A DNA stretch of 64,000 nt, taken from contig JACMLN010000024.1 in NCBI GenBank assembly GCA_014379585.1, forward strand, positions 1-64,000, read 5' to 3'. Source of the DNA: Gloeobacterales cyanobacterium ES-bin-313. GTDB taxonomy: Bacteria > Cyanobacteriota > Cyanobacteriia > Gloeobacterales > Gloeobacteraceae. Shown one piece after another: positions 10,018-18,712 of the stretch (position 1 is the stretch's first letter; each line of letters opens with the position of its first letter). A program made the position numbers and the translations under genes. The notes beneath the pieces are model-generated. The model searched no databases, had not been told where the DNA came from, and saw only the letters and a program-made list of their open reading frames with translations.

Positions 10018-11571
10018 TTAGACAGCGACAACCCGCAAGAGTTCTTCGATGGTGGTGCTGCCTTCCATAACCTTGGCAATCCCAGCTTCCGGCAAAGAGC
10101 GGACGCTACGGGCGCGGAGGTAGTGGGACAGATCCGCCTGGGAAGCGCGTTCGTGGATCAGACCTTTCAGTCCTTCATCGACGGTCATCACTTCGAAGAT
10201 CCCTTCGCGGCCATAGTAGCCCGAACTGAAACATTCTTTGCAACCGAATGCCCGCTTCCAGGACAGGGGAATCTCAGCATATTCAGGATGGCAGTCCAGT
10301 TTGAGACGCTGAAGATCTGTTTCATCGGGTACGTAGCTCGCTCCACAGGAACGGCAGACCCGACGAACGAGCCGTTGGGCGACAACACCGACGAGGGCAC
10401 CGGCGATCAAATAAGGCTCAATGCCCATATCCAAAAGACGGCTGACGGCATTGGGGGCATCGTTGGTGTGCAGCGTACTGAGCACCAAGTGACCAGTCAT
10501 CGCGGCTTGAAAGACGGTTTGGGCAGTTTCAAAGTCGCGGATTTCGCCGACCATGATGATGTCAGGATCTTGGCGAAGGATAGACCGCAGGCCGCTCGCA
10601 AAAGTCAGTCCGGCACGGGGATTGACTTGCACCTGATTAATATCGGGCAACTGGTACTCGATCGGATCTTCGATGGTGACGACATTGCGTCGCTCATCGA
10701 CGATCTCGCGCAGGCTGGTATAGAGGGTGCTAGTCTTGCCCGACCCGGTTGGCCCCGTGATCAAAATCAGACCTTGGGCACGACCGAGCCAGTCGCGAAA
10801 AGTGGCGAGATCTCGATCGTCGAAGCCCAACTGTTCGAGGGCTTTAAAGCTGTTGTTTTTGGGGAGTAGCCGCAGAACCGCTTTTTCGCCGTGGAGACAA
10901 GGAAGCGTGCTGACCCGCAGATCCACCATCTGGCCATTGATCGACTGACTGACCCGGCCATCTTGAGGGGTGCGGTGGTTGGCAATATCGAGGTCGGCGA
11001 GTACTTTGACCCGCGAGAGCATCTGCTTGCTCTCTGCTACCGGGAAACTGCCCATCTCTCTCAGCAGACCATCAATGCGGAAGCGTACCCGTAGGCGATC
11101 CTCTTGGGACTCCATATGGATATCACTTGCTCTGCACTTTAGGGCATCGTTGAGCAAATTTTGAAGTTGGGTACTGATCCGCTTGCCTTCGGCGGTGCCG
11201 TCGGAACCAATCGTGATCGCAATAGCCGGTTCAGTGCCGCCTACCCCTGGAAAAGCATCGGGTAGTTGTTCACGACCGAGTTGCCACCAACGCCGCACTT
11301 CCGAGGAGGCGAGGATATGAAATTGCAGTTTGCTATTCGTCTTTTCGGTGATCCGGCGCTTCTCCGCTTCTGAGAGGGCGCTGAAGCTGCCCATGTGCAG
11401 GATGCCCTGATGAAAAAGCAGTGGCACGACGGAGCGCAGATCGTCGCCGAGGCGTGTAGCGATCGAGCGAACCAGCCGCCAATCGAGGGCTTCTTGGAGG
11501 AGCACCATGCCGATCCCAGGACTTTCGGTGATCGGCAGCTTCAGTTCAGAATTTGGCGAAGAGGTCTGCAT
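10018..11571 (-). CDS. GspE/PilB-family assembly ATPase
   Basis: A 517-residue cytoplasmic ATPase that powers pilin or pseudopilin extrusion. Features: the ASDIHMESQEDRLRVRFRID segment, Walker A GPTGSGKTS near residue 272, the Asp box VTIEDPIEYQL, Walker B IMVGEIRDFETA, a His box (LSTLHTND), and a four-cysteine zinc site (CRSCG and CKEC). It is shorter than typical PilB (about 670 residues) because the N-terminal region is reduced. It heads an operon running ATPase, secretin, prepilin-like protein, small exported protein. No pilMNO or pilC genes are adjacent, so it could serve a separate type II-like system rather than the main pili. Confidence 0.92.
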   Translation of the reverse strand: MQTSSPNSELKLPITESPGIGMVLLQEALDWRLVRSIATRLGDDLRSVVPLLFHQGILHMGSFSALSEAEKRRITEKTNSKLQFHILASSEVRRWWQLGREQLPDAFPGVGGTEPAIAITIGSDGTAEGKRISTQLQNLLNDALKCRASDIHMESQEDRLRVRFRIDGLLREMGSFPVAESKQMLSRVKVLADLDIANHRTPQDGRVSQSINGQMVDLRVSTLPCLHGEKAVLRLLPKNNSFKALEQLGFDDRDLATFRDWLGRAQGLILITGPTGSGKTSTLYTSLREIVDERRNVVTIEDPIEYQLPDINQVQVNPRAGLTFASGLRSILRQDPDIIMVGEIRDFETAQTVFQAAMTGHLVLSTLHTNDAPNAVSRLLDMGIEPYLIAGALVGVVAQRLVRRVCRSCGASYVPDETDLQRLKLDCHPEYAEIPLSWKRAFGCKECFSSGYYGREGIFEVMTVDEGLKGLIHERASQADLSHYLRARSVRSLPEAGIAKVMEGSTTIEELLRVVAV

Positions 11572-11670
11572 AAGAATAGTTCGGTGAGGACGGTTTCATG
11601 AACAGTTTAGGAGACTAGTGCATAGTACCCCGTGTTCCCTTTGATACCGAAACGAGAACTAGTTTCCTCA

Positions 11671-12825
11671 TTACTTTGGATCAGCAATCGGTTTCAATTC
11701 AATACTGCCTTGAGAAACAGTGCCCAGGGCAGTCGGTGGGGCAAAATGCCAATGTTGACGAAACTGGGTCAAGAAATTCTGGCCGATGATGCCATCGATC
11801 CCCAGGCGTTCAAGCAGAGAACTCGTCAAAATCAGACCGTCGAGATTTTTCCGTAGGTTCTTGCCAATGGTGACTTCTTTGAGGGCGACAGGATAGACCT
11901 GCTCAGTACCGCAGAACCCCAAAACACTCACGGTCTTTTGGGAAGTGGGGCGCAGGGCAAGCTTTTTGGCAACCTGCTTGGAGACGACAATCACATCTGC
12001 GCCTGTGTCCAGAGCAAAGACAAAGTTTTGGCCATTGATGACCACAGGGGCAGTGAGAACACCAGAATGGCCGTCTAGAGGGATATCGGTGGCTTCGGAA
12101 GGTGACGGAGGCAGGAGCTGCAACTGGGGTATCTGGGGATCAAGAACCACATCGAAGCTACTCAAAAAGTCCAGACCCAAAACGCCAGAAAGCCCCCCAG
12201 GAATCCGATTCGCAGGCAGACTCATGCCAATCAGGTTCTCGACAAGGGCATTTTGAACGGCGACGGCAGGCAGCATGTGTGCAGCAACTTTGAGGTTGCT
12301 CTTGCTGCACTGGGTACCGATGACCCCCTCAGAAAAAAGACTGGCTGGAATGTCGAAGCCCGCGAGGTGCAATTCTTTGGCGATGCCACTGCCAATGATC
12401 GTGTTACTCGCTCCGGTGTCGAGCAAAAAGCGGCGGGTTTTGCCAGCGATGCGCACAGGCACACTCAAGACCTGCGATGTCTTCTCTGCGGGGCTGACGC
12501 GCTTGAGTGCGACAGTTGCCTGCCCTCTGCCGCTGTGTTTGGGGAGACTGACCCCTGTGGCAGCCATCAAGGCTTCGGTGCGCTGTTCCGCATCGGTGCG
12601 CTGTTTTCCGTCTTTGTCAAAAAGAATGACGCTGAAGTAACACTGTTGAGATGCCGCTAACAGTTGGGGTCGGCTCGGAGGGGTTTTTGAGGGCTTTACT
12701 TTGCCGAGAACACAAGTCTGTACCTCCTGAAGTATCTGTTGACCGAGTTGCGAATCAGGAGCGGCGAACACCTTAAGGGGCATCAAACAGAGCAACAAAG
12801 CCAGACAAAAACTGCGCAGGTTCAT
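11671..12825 (-). CDS. Exported retropepsin-like aspartyl protease with two DTG domains
   Basis: A 384-residue protein with a signal peptide (MNLRSFCLALLLCLMPLKVFA); an ATG at 12843 is an alternative start. After an N-terminal helical region come two tandem aspartyl-protease domains. The first has RFLLDTGASNTIIG and later VLGLDFLSSF; the second has FALDTGADVIVVS and IIGQNFLTQF. Retropepsins act as homodimers with one DTG per chain, so two copies in one chain could form a self-contained pepsin-like active site. The substrate is unknown and may be periplasmic. It lies alone between the ATPase operon and the divergent cysE. Confidence 0.85.
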   Translation of the reverse strand: MNLRSFCLALLLCLMPLKVFAAPDSQLGQQILQEVQTCVLGKVKPSKTPPSRPQLLAASQQCYFSVILFDKDGKQRTDAEQRTEALMAATGVSLPKHSGRGQATVALKRVSPAEKTSQVLSVPVRIAGKTRRFLLDTGASNTIIGSGIAKELHLAGFDIPASLFSEGVIGTQCSKSNLKVAAHMLPAVAVQNALVENLIGMSLPANRIPGGLSGVLGLDFLSSFDVVLDPQIPQLQLLPPSPSEATDIPLDGHSGVLTAPVVINGQNFVFALDTGADVIVVSKQVAKKLALRPTSQKTVSVLGFCGTEQVYPVALKEVTIGKNLRKNLDGLILTSSLLERLGIDGIIGQNFLTQFRQHWHFAPPTALGTVSQGSIELKPIADPK

Positions 12826-12937
12826 AAATTTTTCCGAGTTCATGGATATAGCTTGCCTCCTCATCGCCAATATGCCCCCGCTGCGCCTGTTATCATATGA
12901 AAGTTCTGTGCGGCTATTCCCCGTGCTTAAAACATTG

Positions 12938-13642
12938 ATGACGACTGTCCGAGCTGATTTCCAGGTGATCTTCGAAAAAGATCCCGCAGCCCGCTCGTGG
13001 TTAGAAGTGTTGACTTGCTATCCAGGGTTTCATGCTTTGGTCTTCCACCGCATTGCCCACCAACTTTATCGTCTGCGCCTCTACTGGCTCGCCCGCTTGA
13101 TCGCTCACTTGGGTCGGGGGCTGACTGGGGTTGAAATTCACCCTGGGGCAACGATTGGCAAAGGGGTATTCATCGATCACGGCATGGGTGTTGTCGTCGG
13201 AGAAACCGCAATTATTGGCGATGGGGTGCTGATCTATCAAGGCGTTACCCTCGGTGGCACAGGCAAGCAAAAAGGCAAACGCCATCCGACTCTCGGCAAC
13301 AATGTCGTGGTCGGTGCGGGAGCCAAAGTCCTCGGCAACATCGAAGTTGGCCACGACACCCGCATCGGTGCAGGTTCAGTTTTGCTCCGCAGTGTACCAA
13401 GCGACTGCACAGTGGTTGGTGTGCCTGGGCGAGTGGTCTATCAAGCTGGTGAACGCATTGATGCTCTTGCCCACGGCCAAGTCCCCGATCCGGTCACCGA
13501 TGTGATTCGCAATTTGATCCAACGCGTCGAAGATCTAGAAGCCGAACTCCAACAGCGGCAGGTCGAAAGTGGGCAGATTCTCGAAGCCCATCCAGTTGAA
13601 GTTCGAGTCTGTGAAGACTTCTTGCATGGATCTGGGATCTAG
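12938..13642 (+). CDS. cysE: Serine O-acetyltransferase
   Basis: A 234-residue enzyme that transfers acetyl from acetyl-CoA to L-serine, the first step of cysteine synthesis. The start is taken at MTTVRADFQVIFEKDPAAR, which matches the family N-terminus; the open frame upstream overlaps the protease gene. An N-terminal helical domain is followed by a left-handed hexapeptide beta-helix (VEIHPGATIGKGVFIDHG, VVGETAIIGDGVLIYQGVTL). The conserved GGTGKQKGKRHP loop and the catalytic His of DHGMG are present. The C-terminal tail (about 45 residues) is a charged helix. It is convergent with the SpoIIM-like gene; their ends overlap by 4 bases. Confidence 0.95.
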   Translation: MTTVRADFQVIFEKDPAARSWLEVLTCYPGFHALVFHRIAHQLYRLRLYWLARLIAHLGRGLTGVEIHPGATIGKGVFIDHGMGVVVGETAIIGDGVLIYQGVTLGGTGKQKGKRHPTLGNNVVVGAGAKVLGNIEVGHDTRIGAGSVLLRSVPSDCTVVGVPGRVVYQAGERIDALAHGQVPDPVTDVIRNLIQRVEDLEAELQQRQVESGQILEAHPVEVRVCEDFLHGSGI

Positions 13643-14607
13643 GTGCGTGCCAATTGCGGTTTTCGACTCCGACAGTAGGCAATCAGCAGAATAAAGTTCA
13701 CTAGACCTGCGAAGAACTTGAGGGAATCAGGAATATTCGGGTTGGGCGAGAAAAAGCCTTCGATAGTACCAGCGACTATGAGCATTGGGATCACCGCAAG
13801 CACCAATTGGGCGGCCTGTCCACCGTAGAGGCGTAGTGCCTCTTTGCGGCTGTAGCGCCCTGGGAAGAGCAATGCACGAGCCAAAAGTAGTCCTGCTGCA
13901 CCTGCAAAGAAAATAGCAGGCAATTCCAGGGCACCATGGGGAAAGATAAATGCCCAAAACGGTGTCGCAAGATTGTTCTGAGAAACCAGAACAGCCAACG
14001 TGCCAACATTAACCCCGTTGGAAAGCATCATAAAACCGGTGACTAGACCCGCAGTCATACCTCCCGCCACAGCAGCAAAAGAAACAGACAAGTTGTTGAT
14101 GATGATGCCGCTTGAGGCGAGGGGTTCGATCCCAACGATGGAACCCATCCACAGTTCATGGCGATCACGTACTTTCGAAATCAGTTCACTGCCCGCCACA
14201 GTTTGGATGAAATTCGGATCGTGCCAACCGTACCACCAGCCGAATAAGCCGCCAAGGACGAATAAGCCTGTGGCAATGGCAGTGTAGATCCATGTTTGGC
14301 GAATTGTCTCCGGCAGCTTCCAGCGATAAAAGGCGATGGCCTGTCGCCACTCCTGGCCGCGCGAACCTTGATAGATCTGCGCATAACCCCGCGCTGTCAA
14401 AGTTTGCAGATCTGCTAGCAGGGTATTTCCGACAGCAAAAGTGCGACCACGGGCGAGATCCGCTGAAACTGAGCGGTACAAACTCGACATCTCGCGAACT
14501 TCTGTGGCGCTCAGACTAGGCAGTCCTTTTTTTTCGGCTTGGGAGAGAAGCTTCTCAAGATCTTTCCAATTTTGCTCACGGCGGGCGATCCAACGCTGAA
14601 TATTCAT
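13639..14607 (-). CDS. SpoIIM/DUF95 family membrane protein
   Basis: A 322-residue integral membrane protein. It has a cytoplasmic helical N-terminus (about residues 1-100, RWIARREQNWKDLEKLL) and then about six hydrophobic segments, including LFVLGGLFGWWYG and a Gly-rich FIFPHGALELPAIFFAGAAG. That last motif is the hallmark of the stage II sporulation protein M family. In non-sporulating bacteria these genes usually sit with RDD and other membrane-protein genes. Here an RDD gene and a six-helix protein gene are divergently transcribed across a 111-base spacer. The molecular role is unknown. Confidence 0.88.
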   Translation of the reverse strand: MNIQRWIARREQNWKDLEKLLSQAEKKGLPSLSATEVREMSSLYRSVSADLARGRTFAVGNTLLADLQTLTARGYAQIYQGSRGQEWRQAIAFYRWKLPETIRQTWIYTAIATGLFVLGGLFGWWYGWHDPNFIQTVAGSELISKVRDRHELWMGSIVGIEPLASSGIIINNLSVSFAAVAGGMTAGLVTGFMMLSNGVNVGTLAVLVSQNNLATPFWAFIFPHGALELPAIFFAGAAGLLLARALLFPGRYSRKEALRLYGGQAAQLVLAVIPMLIVAGTIEGFFSPNPNIPDSLKFFAGLVNFILLIAYCRSRKPQLART

Positions 14608-14718
14608 GGATATTTCCTAGTCTTAATTCAATAATATTCCGAAGTTTGCTACCAAAGATCTTCAAATGGTGGGCATAATATGCACATAATTTGCTAGATT
14701 CACGCGGAGATTTTATCT

Positions 14719-15537
14719 ATGCCTCAAGCTTTTGGGATCTCTGAATTTAAACCCCTAAGTGTCGGTGCTGTTGTCACAGGAGCAGTTCAGCTTTACCGGG
14801 ATAATTTCAAACAATACTTAAAGATTGCCTTTTTTTCTACGCTTTGGCTCATTGTGCCCGTTTTTGGATGGGCAAAGGGGCTTGCAGGGTTTGCCCTAAT
14901 TTCCCGTCTCGCTTTTAACGAGATCAGTGGAAAGTCTGAAGATGAGCAAGTCGCACGCAGCATAGTCGATCAGCGCAAGTGGACATTTTTGGGTGCTCTC
15001 CTGCTTCTTTTTCTGTTTTATACGCTGTTTTATATTGGCGCTATCTCTATAGCTCTTGCTCTAGGTTTTATGTTCGGTGCTCTAGGCTTCGCTAGTAATC
15101 CAAACCCAGTTTTCACGGCCCTTGTCTTTCTTCTCGCTTTTCTGGTGACCTTCAGCGCTATTTTGTGGATAGTGACACGGTTTTTTATCCAGGATGTCGC
15201 CTTAGCCATTGAAGATGGTAGTGGGGCTTCTGGATCGCTCAAACGCTCATGGTCACTGACAAAAGGGTCTGTGTTTCGCTTGCAATTAGTGATACTAGTA
15301 GGAACTTTGATTACCGGACCTTTCGTATTAATTAGTCAGGGAGTCAGTTTTGCTTTTCAAAGTTTCTCAGGGGTAGATGCTAATCCACTGGTTGCTTTAG
15401 TTTTGTCATTTGCACTGATTGGAATAACACTAACTAATAGCGCTCTGCTCTCTCCTTTTTGGCAAGCCATCAAAGCCTTAGTCTACGCAGATCTGCTCAC
15501 TCGCCGCGAGGGTGTAGATCTGGAATTGCGGGGATAA
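14719..15537 (+). CDS. Polytopic membrane protein, probable partner of the RDD protein
   Basis: A 272-residue protein with about six hydrophobic segments and a short cytoplasmic N-terminus (VVTGAVQLYRDNFKQYLKIA). It has the general shape of the glycerophosphodiester-phosphodiesterase membrane-domain/DUF975-like families, but no catalytic motif is seen. It is followed five bases later by the RDD gene, so the two are co-transcribed. With the divergent SpoIIM gene they form a common bacterial membrane-protein neighbourhood whose function is not established. Confidence 0.8.
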   Translation: MPQAFGISEFKPLSVGAVVTGAVQLYRDNFKQYLKIAFFSTLWLIVPVFGWAKGLAGFALISRLAFNEISGKSEDEQVARSIVDQRKWTFLGALLLLFLFYTLFYIGAISIALALGFMFGALGFASNPNPVFTALVFLLAFLVTFSAILWIVTRFFIQDVALAIEDGSGASGSLKRSWSLTKGSVFRLQLVILVGTLITGPFVLISQGVSFAFQSFSGVDANPLVALVLSFALIGITLTNSALLSPFWQAIKALVYADLLTRREGVDLELRG

Positions 15538-15542
15538 TCGCT

Positions 15543-16307
15543 GTGTCTCTGTTTAATCGCGTTACCCTACAAACCCCCGAAAGTGTTGAACTGGAGTTTC
15601 GGCTGGCTGGGGCTGGTAGCCGCGCCCTCGCTTTGGTGATCGACTATGTGATCTGGGGAGCACTGCTCTTCGTCCTTGCCCTTGCTTGGTTCTTCACTGC
15701 GGCAGTTCTGCCTGAAGCCGTCCAACAGTTCTACGCTGCCATCAGTTTATTTATTCTGTTTGCAACCTACGTTGGCTATTTTGTTTTCTTTGAAACGCTT
15801 TGGCGTGGTCAAACCCCTGGTAAGCGCCTCACCAAAATCCGGGTTGTCCGCGAAGATGGCCGCCCCATTGGCCTAACTCAAGCACTGCTCCGTGCCCTCC
15901 TGCGCCCCATCGACGATCTGTTCTACCTGGGTCTGCTGTTCATTTTGTTTAGCAAGCAAGAAAAACGCCTTGGGGATATAGCCGCTGGCACTCTCGTCAT
16001 CGAAGAGGGCTCTGCCGATGCCAAAGCACAGATCGAGCTTTCTAATAATGCGCAGGCTTTGGCCAGAGAACTTCTAGAAACGGGAAATATTGTCAAACTT
16101 TCGCCTGACGATTTCGCGACAGTTCGGGAATTTTTAAAGCGCCGGAAGAACCTTAGCCCTGCAGCCCGATTATCACTCAGCGATAAACTCGCTGGCCAAG
16201 CTGAAAAACTTTTGGACATGCAAGAAACTCCCCTGAACGTCGTTCCTGAGAGTTTTCTTGAAGCGATTTACTTGGCCTACCAACAGCAGTCTCAAGCTCG
16301 TAATTAA
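15543..16307 (+). CDS. RDD family membrane protein
   Basis: A 254-residue protein starting at a GTG five bases after the previous stop; the frame remains open far upstream inside the neighbouring gene, which is discounted. The RDD domain (residues about 10-155) has the typical AGAGSRALALVIDYVIWG start, a GQTPGKRLTKIRVV loop after the second helix, and a third helix pair. The C-terminal 100 residues are cytoplasmic and helical, with no known motif. RDD proteins are sometimes linked to ion transport, but the function here is unknown. The gene is convergent with the cytochrome b6 / subunit IV-like pair and overlaps it by 4 bases. Confidence 0.88.
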   Translation: MSLFNRVTLQTPESVELEFRLAGAGSRALALVIDYVIWGALLFVLALAWFFTAAVLPEAVQQFYAAISLFILFATYVGYFVFFETLWRGQTPGKRLTKIRVVREDGRPIGLTQALLRALLRPIDDLFYLGLLFILFSKQEKRLGDIAAGTLVIEEGSADAKAQIELSNNAQALARELLETGNIVKLSPDDFATVREFLKRRKNLSPAARLSLSDKLAGQAEKLLDMQETPLNVVPESFLEAIYLAYQQQSQARN

Positions 16308-16708
16308 TGCAAAAGAATCGAAACACCAAGAGCAAGAACGCCAAGATGAATGGCGGTAAAGATCACCCGTGCAGTGACCTCACCACCAGGCAAGTACTTG
16401 TCTAGGTTGGGCAGCAGAGGCAGGGCAAACAAAGAGACTGGAATCGTGCTCATGACCATTAAGCCAATCAGCTTAGTAGGCATGGCCTTAATGATGGCAA
16501 AGGCCGGAAGCATATACCACTCAGGAATCACTTCTGGAGTAGCAAACACATCGAACATGTCGATAAGACGAGGCGGTTGAAGAATCGTAAGAACGAGGGT
16601 AAGTGCGATACATGCGAGGGCAACGATCGCTAAGTCAAAAGCTTGAAGGTTAATCGAACCTGCAACCTTAGTTTCAGATGAGATCTGCTTTTTTTGCGGC
16701 GTATACAT
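16304..16708 (-). CDS. Subunit IV (PetD)-like protein, divergent second copy
   Basis: A protein of about 134 residues starting at MYTPQKKQ; the start overlaps the upstream cytochrome b6-like gene by 35 bases in another frame. It has the PetD/cytochrome b C-terminal layout of three membrane helices. The quinol-site PEWY motif is kept in VIPEWYMLPAFAIIKAMPTK, with LIGL following, to compare with [19 protein letters not shown] in the canonical petD of this window. Outside that motif identity is low. With its partner it would form a split cytochrome b. No Rieske or cytochrome f gene is adjacent. Membrane location is certain from the helices; the role is unknown. Confidence 0.85.
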   Translation of the reverse strand: MYTPQKKQISSETKVAGSINLQAFDLAIVALACIALTLVLTILQPPRLIDMFDVFATPEVIPEWYMLPAFAIIKAMPTKLIGLMVMSTIPVSLFALPLLPNLDKYLPGGEVTARVIFTAIHLGVLALGVSILLH

Positions 16709-17255
16709 GTGACACCATTGCCAAAACAGTGAAGAGCGGAAGAACAATCGTATGTAACCAGTTGATGCGGGCGATGCTTAAGGTGCTGATACTGCTGCCG
16801 TTGAGCAAGAAGCCCTTGACAGCTGCACCGAGGACAGGCACGCCGTTAAACAAATTTGCTTCAATCGCCAATCGCCAGTAAGCATTCTGGTCGAGTGGCA
16901 AGTAGTAGCCCGTGATGTTGCCACCGAGGAGCATCAGCCCCAGAAGCAATCCAGACCACCAAAGCCACTTGGCAGGGCCACGGAAAACCCCAAACCAGTA
17001 GGCCAGGGTCGTAAACAGCAAGCTGCAGATCAATGCGAGGGAGCTAGACCACCAGTGGAGTCCACGGATTGCCCAACCGAAGTTCACCCCTTCCGTGATG
17101 GTTTGGGTGGCTTTGTAGGCATCCATGGACGGGACAAAGTTGGCTGCTAGCAAGGTTCCGGTGAGCAGGGCAAGTGCCATGAAGGTGATCGTTGCCGTCG
17201 AAAGGTAGGGCCAAAGCTTCTTGAAAAAATCTTGAGATGGATTTGTAGCAACCAT
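16674..17255 (-). CDS. Cytochrome b6-like protein lacking the Cys35 and one heme b_n ligand equivalents
   Basis: A 193-residue four-helix protein related to PetB, with a strong ribosome site (GGAGG, 8 bases upstream). Aligned by hand to the petB product of this window, His67 and His168 match the heme b_p ligands His86 and His187, and His183 matches His202. The position of His100, the other heme b_n ligand, is Phe81. The position of Cys35, which covalently holds heme c_n (c_i), is Tyr17. Other marks are kept (TG at 32-33, VNFGWAIRGLHWW, NITGYYLPLDQNAYW). Both losses concern the stromal-side heme pair, so this is probably not a canonical b6f subunit. It is co-transcribed with the subunit IV-like gene. 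Confidence 0.88.
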   Translation of the reverse strand: MVATNPSQDFFKKLWPYLSTATITFMALALLTGTLLAANFVPSMDAYKATQTITEGVNFGWAIRGLHWWSSSLALICSLLFTTLAYWFGVFRGPAKWLWWSGLLLGLMLLGGNITGYYLPLDQNAYWRLAIEANLFNGVPVLGAAVKGFLLNGSSISTLSIARINWLHTIVLPLFTVLAMVSHVYAAKKADLI

Positions 17256-17422
17256 TTACAAGCCTCCGCCTGCTTACCTCTCAATTGTAACGAAAGAACT
17301 CAGAATGTTGCATTTTATTTACTTGCTTTACATCGCTAAATTCTGCTAGCTTGCAAAAGGGAGATTCTGCGCTCGCTGATCGGCGAGACAGATAATTCCC
17401 ACGTCCCTTCAGGAAGTCGCCA

Positions 17423-18349
17423 GTGAAACCTGAGCCGCTCCTCAATTTTGTCCAGATCTCCGATACCCATCTGCGTCCAAGTGGAAGCCCGTCGGGGTGG
17501 TGGCTATCGGACGATCCAGAAGATCTGTTACGGAGCGCCGTCGCCCGCGTCCAACGTTTAGGCAATGTTGATTTTGTGCTGTTTACTGGGGATCTTTTTG
17601 ATCGTGCCGAGGCGGCTGCCCTCGATCAATTTCTTGAGATTGTTCAGGATCTGCCCTGCCCCTACCATGTCGTTGTTGGCAACCATGATGTCGTCGCCAA
17701 GCCTTGGACGGGAAGGCTCACCAAAGCCAGTTTTGCAGAGCGTCTCAAGTTGCCGACAGAACTGTATTACAGTGTGGCGATCAAACCAGGGTACCGCTTG
17801 ATTGTTCTCGATACTGTTCCTGATCAATTTCCCCATGCCCAGGGCCGACTGCCCCAAGAACAGATGGACTGGCTACGTTGGCAGTTGCTCGTCTATCGAG
17901 ATGAAGTCGTGGTGATTGGAGTACATCATCCGCCGATTGCCCCTGCCTACTTTCGTGATTTTCGCCTGAATCCTGACGATGGCATCCAGTTTGCTGAGTT
18001 GATTGCCGCTTCTCCCAATGTTGCAGCGGTGCTCAGTGGCCACCTCCACGTGCCGAGGCGTTGGAGCTATCGGCGGCGGCCTTTCTTTAGTGCCCCCTCC
18101 CTCGGTGGCCCTCCAAATGCCTTCCGTCACTTCCGTCTCGAAGTCTCTGCAACCGTAGCCAGACTTCGCTACGACTGGATACCGGTCAAAAGTGGCGAAC
18201 GTCGCCGCCCTCTTTGGTATCCCCTTGCCGCTGGCACCCTTAAAGATCGCCGTGGCCGCTATCGACTCTCACTGCCAGTACTGGGCATCGGTGGCGGCAA
18301 GCGCCTCCGACTTCGCCTCAGAATCAAAAAATTGGGCGCAGTTTCCTAA
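17423..18349 (+). CDS. Calcineurin-like metallophosphoesterase (Icc/CpdA type)
   Basis: A 308-residue cytoplasmic phosphoesterase starting at GTG. All two-metal-site motifs are present in order: QISDTHLRP (about residue 11), FTGDLFDRA, VVGNHDVV, GVHHPPIAP and LSGHLHVPR. This pattern is shared by 3',5'-cAMP phosphodiesterase CpdA and related nucleotide or phospholipid phosphoesterases; substrate cannot be decided from sequence. A basic C-terminal tail (RLRLRLRIKK) is unusual. The gene is divergent from the cytochrome b6-like gene and convergent with a small exported protein gene. Confidence 0.9.
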   Translation: MKPEPLLNFVQISDTHLRPSGSPSGWWLSDDPEDLLRSAVARVQRLGNVDFVLFTGDLFDRAEAAALDQFLEIVQDLPCPYHVVVGNHDVVAKPWTGRLTKASFAERLKLPTELYYSVAIKPGYRLIVLDTVPDQFPHAQGRLPQEQMDWLRWQLLVYRDEVVVIGVHHPPIAPAYFRDFRLNPDDGIQFAELIAASPNVAAVLSGHLHVPRRWSYRRRPFFSAPSLGGPPNAFRHFRLEVSATVARLRYDWIPVKSGERRRPLWYPLAAGTLKDRRGRYRLSLPVLGIGGGKRLRLRLRIKKLGAVS

Positions 18350-18670
18350 TTAGCTTTGAGGTCTGAGCAGGGAATTGCACACACCGACAGCGCCAGTCAC
18401 CCCTTTGGCAATCGCTGAGTCACAGACTTGCTGCATTTGGGCTGTAGCTGTGTCCACTTGGGCGCAGGTTACTTCTGCATTTGGGTCGTTACTTTGCCGT
18501 GCAGAGTAGCACAATTGCCGTGCGCGACTCAGGTTAATGGTTGCCCGATTGAGGAGATTGCGCTCCATCTTGTAGTTGACAGGAGCCTGAGGAATCGGGG
18601 TTTCTTCCTGTGCCTGGAGAGGCATTGCCGTTGCGAAGCAGACAAGCAACACAGCGAACCATTTGCCCAT
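18350..18670 (-). CDS. Small exported protein, cysteine-containing
   Basis: A 106-residue protein with a signal peptide (WFAVLLVCFATAMPLQA, cleavage near QAQ). The mature part is helical with four cysteines (QLCYSAR, VTCAQVD, QQVCDSAI, GVCNSLL), suggesting disulfide bonding in the periplasm. I do not recognise the family. Its stop abuts that of the convergent phosphoesterase gene. A second, very short possible exported peptide lies just upstream. Confidence 0.75.
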   Translation of the reverse strand: MGKWFAVLLVCFATAMPLQAQEETPIPQAPVNYKMERNLLNRATINLSRARQLCYSARQSNDPNAEVTCAQVDTATAQMQQVCDSAIAKGVTGAVGVCNSLLRPQS

Positions 18671-18712
18671 AGCAAAAACCTCAAAATACTTCTATGAGAG
18701 TACCCAGGGTGA

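Noticed and set aside
9766-10869. Long plus-strand open frame of 367 codons across the ATPase/secretin junction
   Set aside because: It runs antisense through two genes with clear family motifs and has no recognisable domain or ribosome site; it is a codon-bias shadow.
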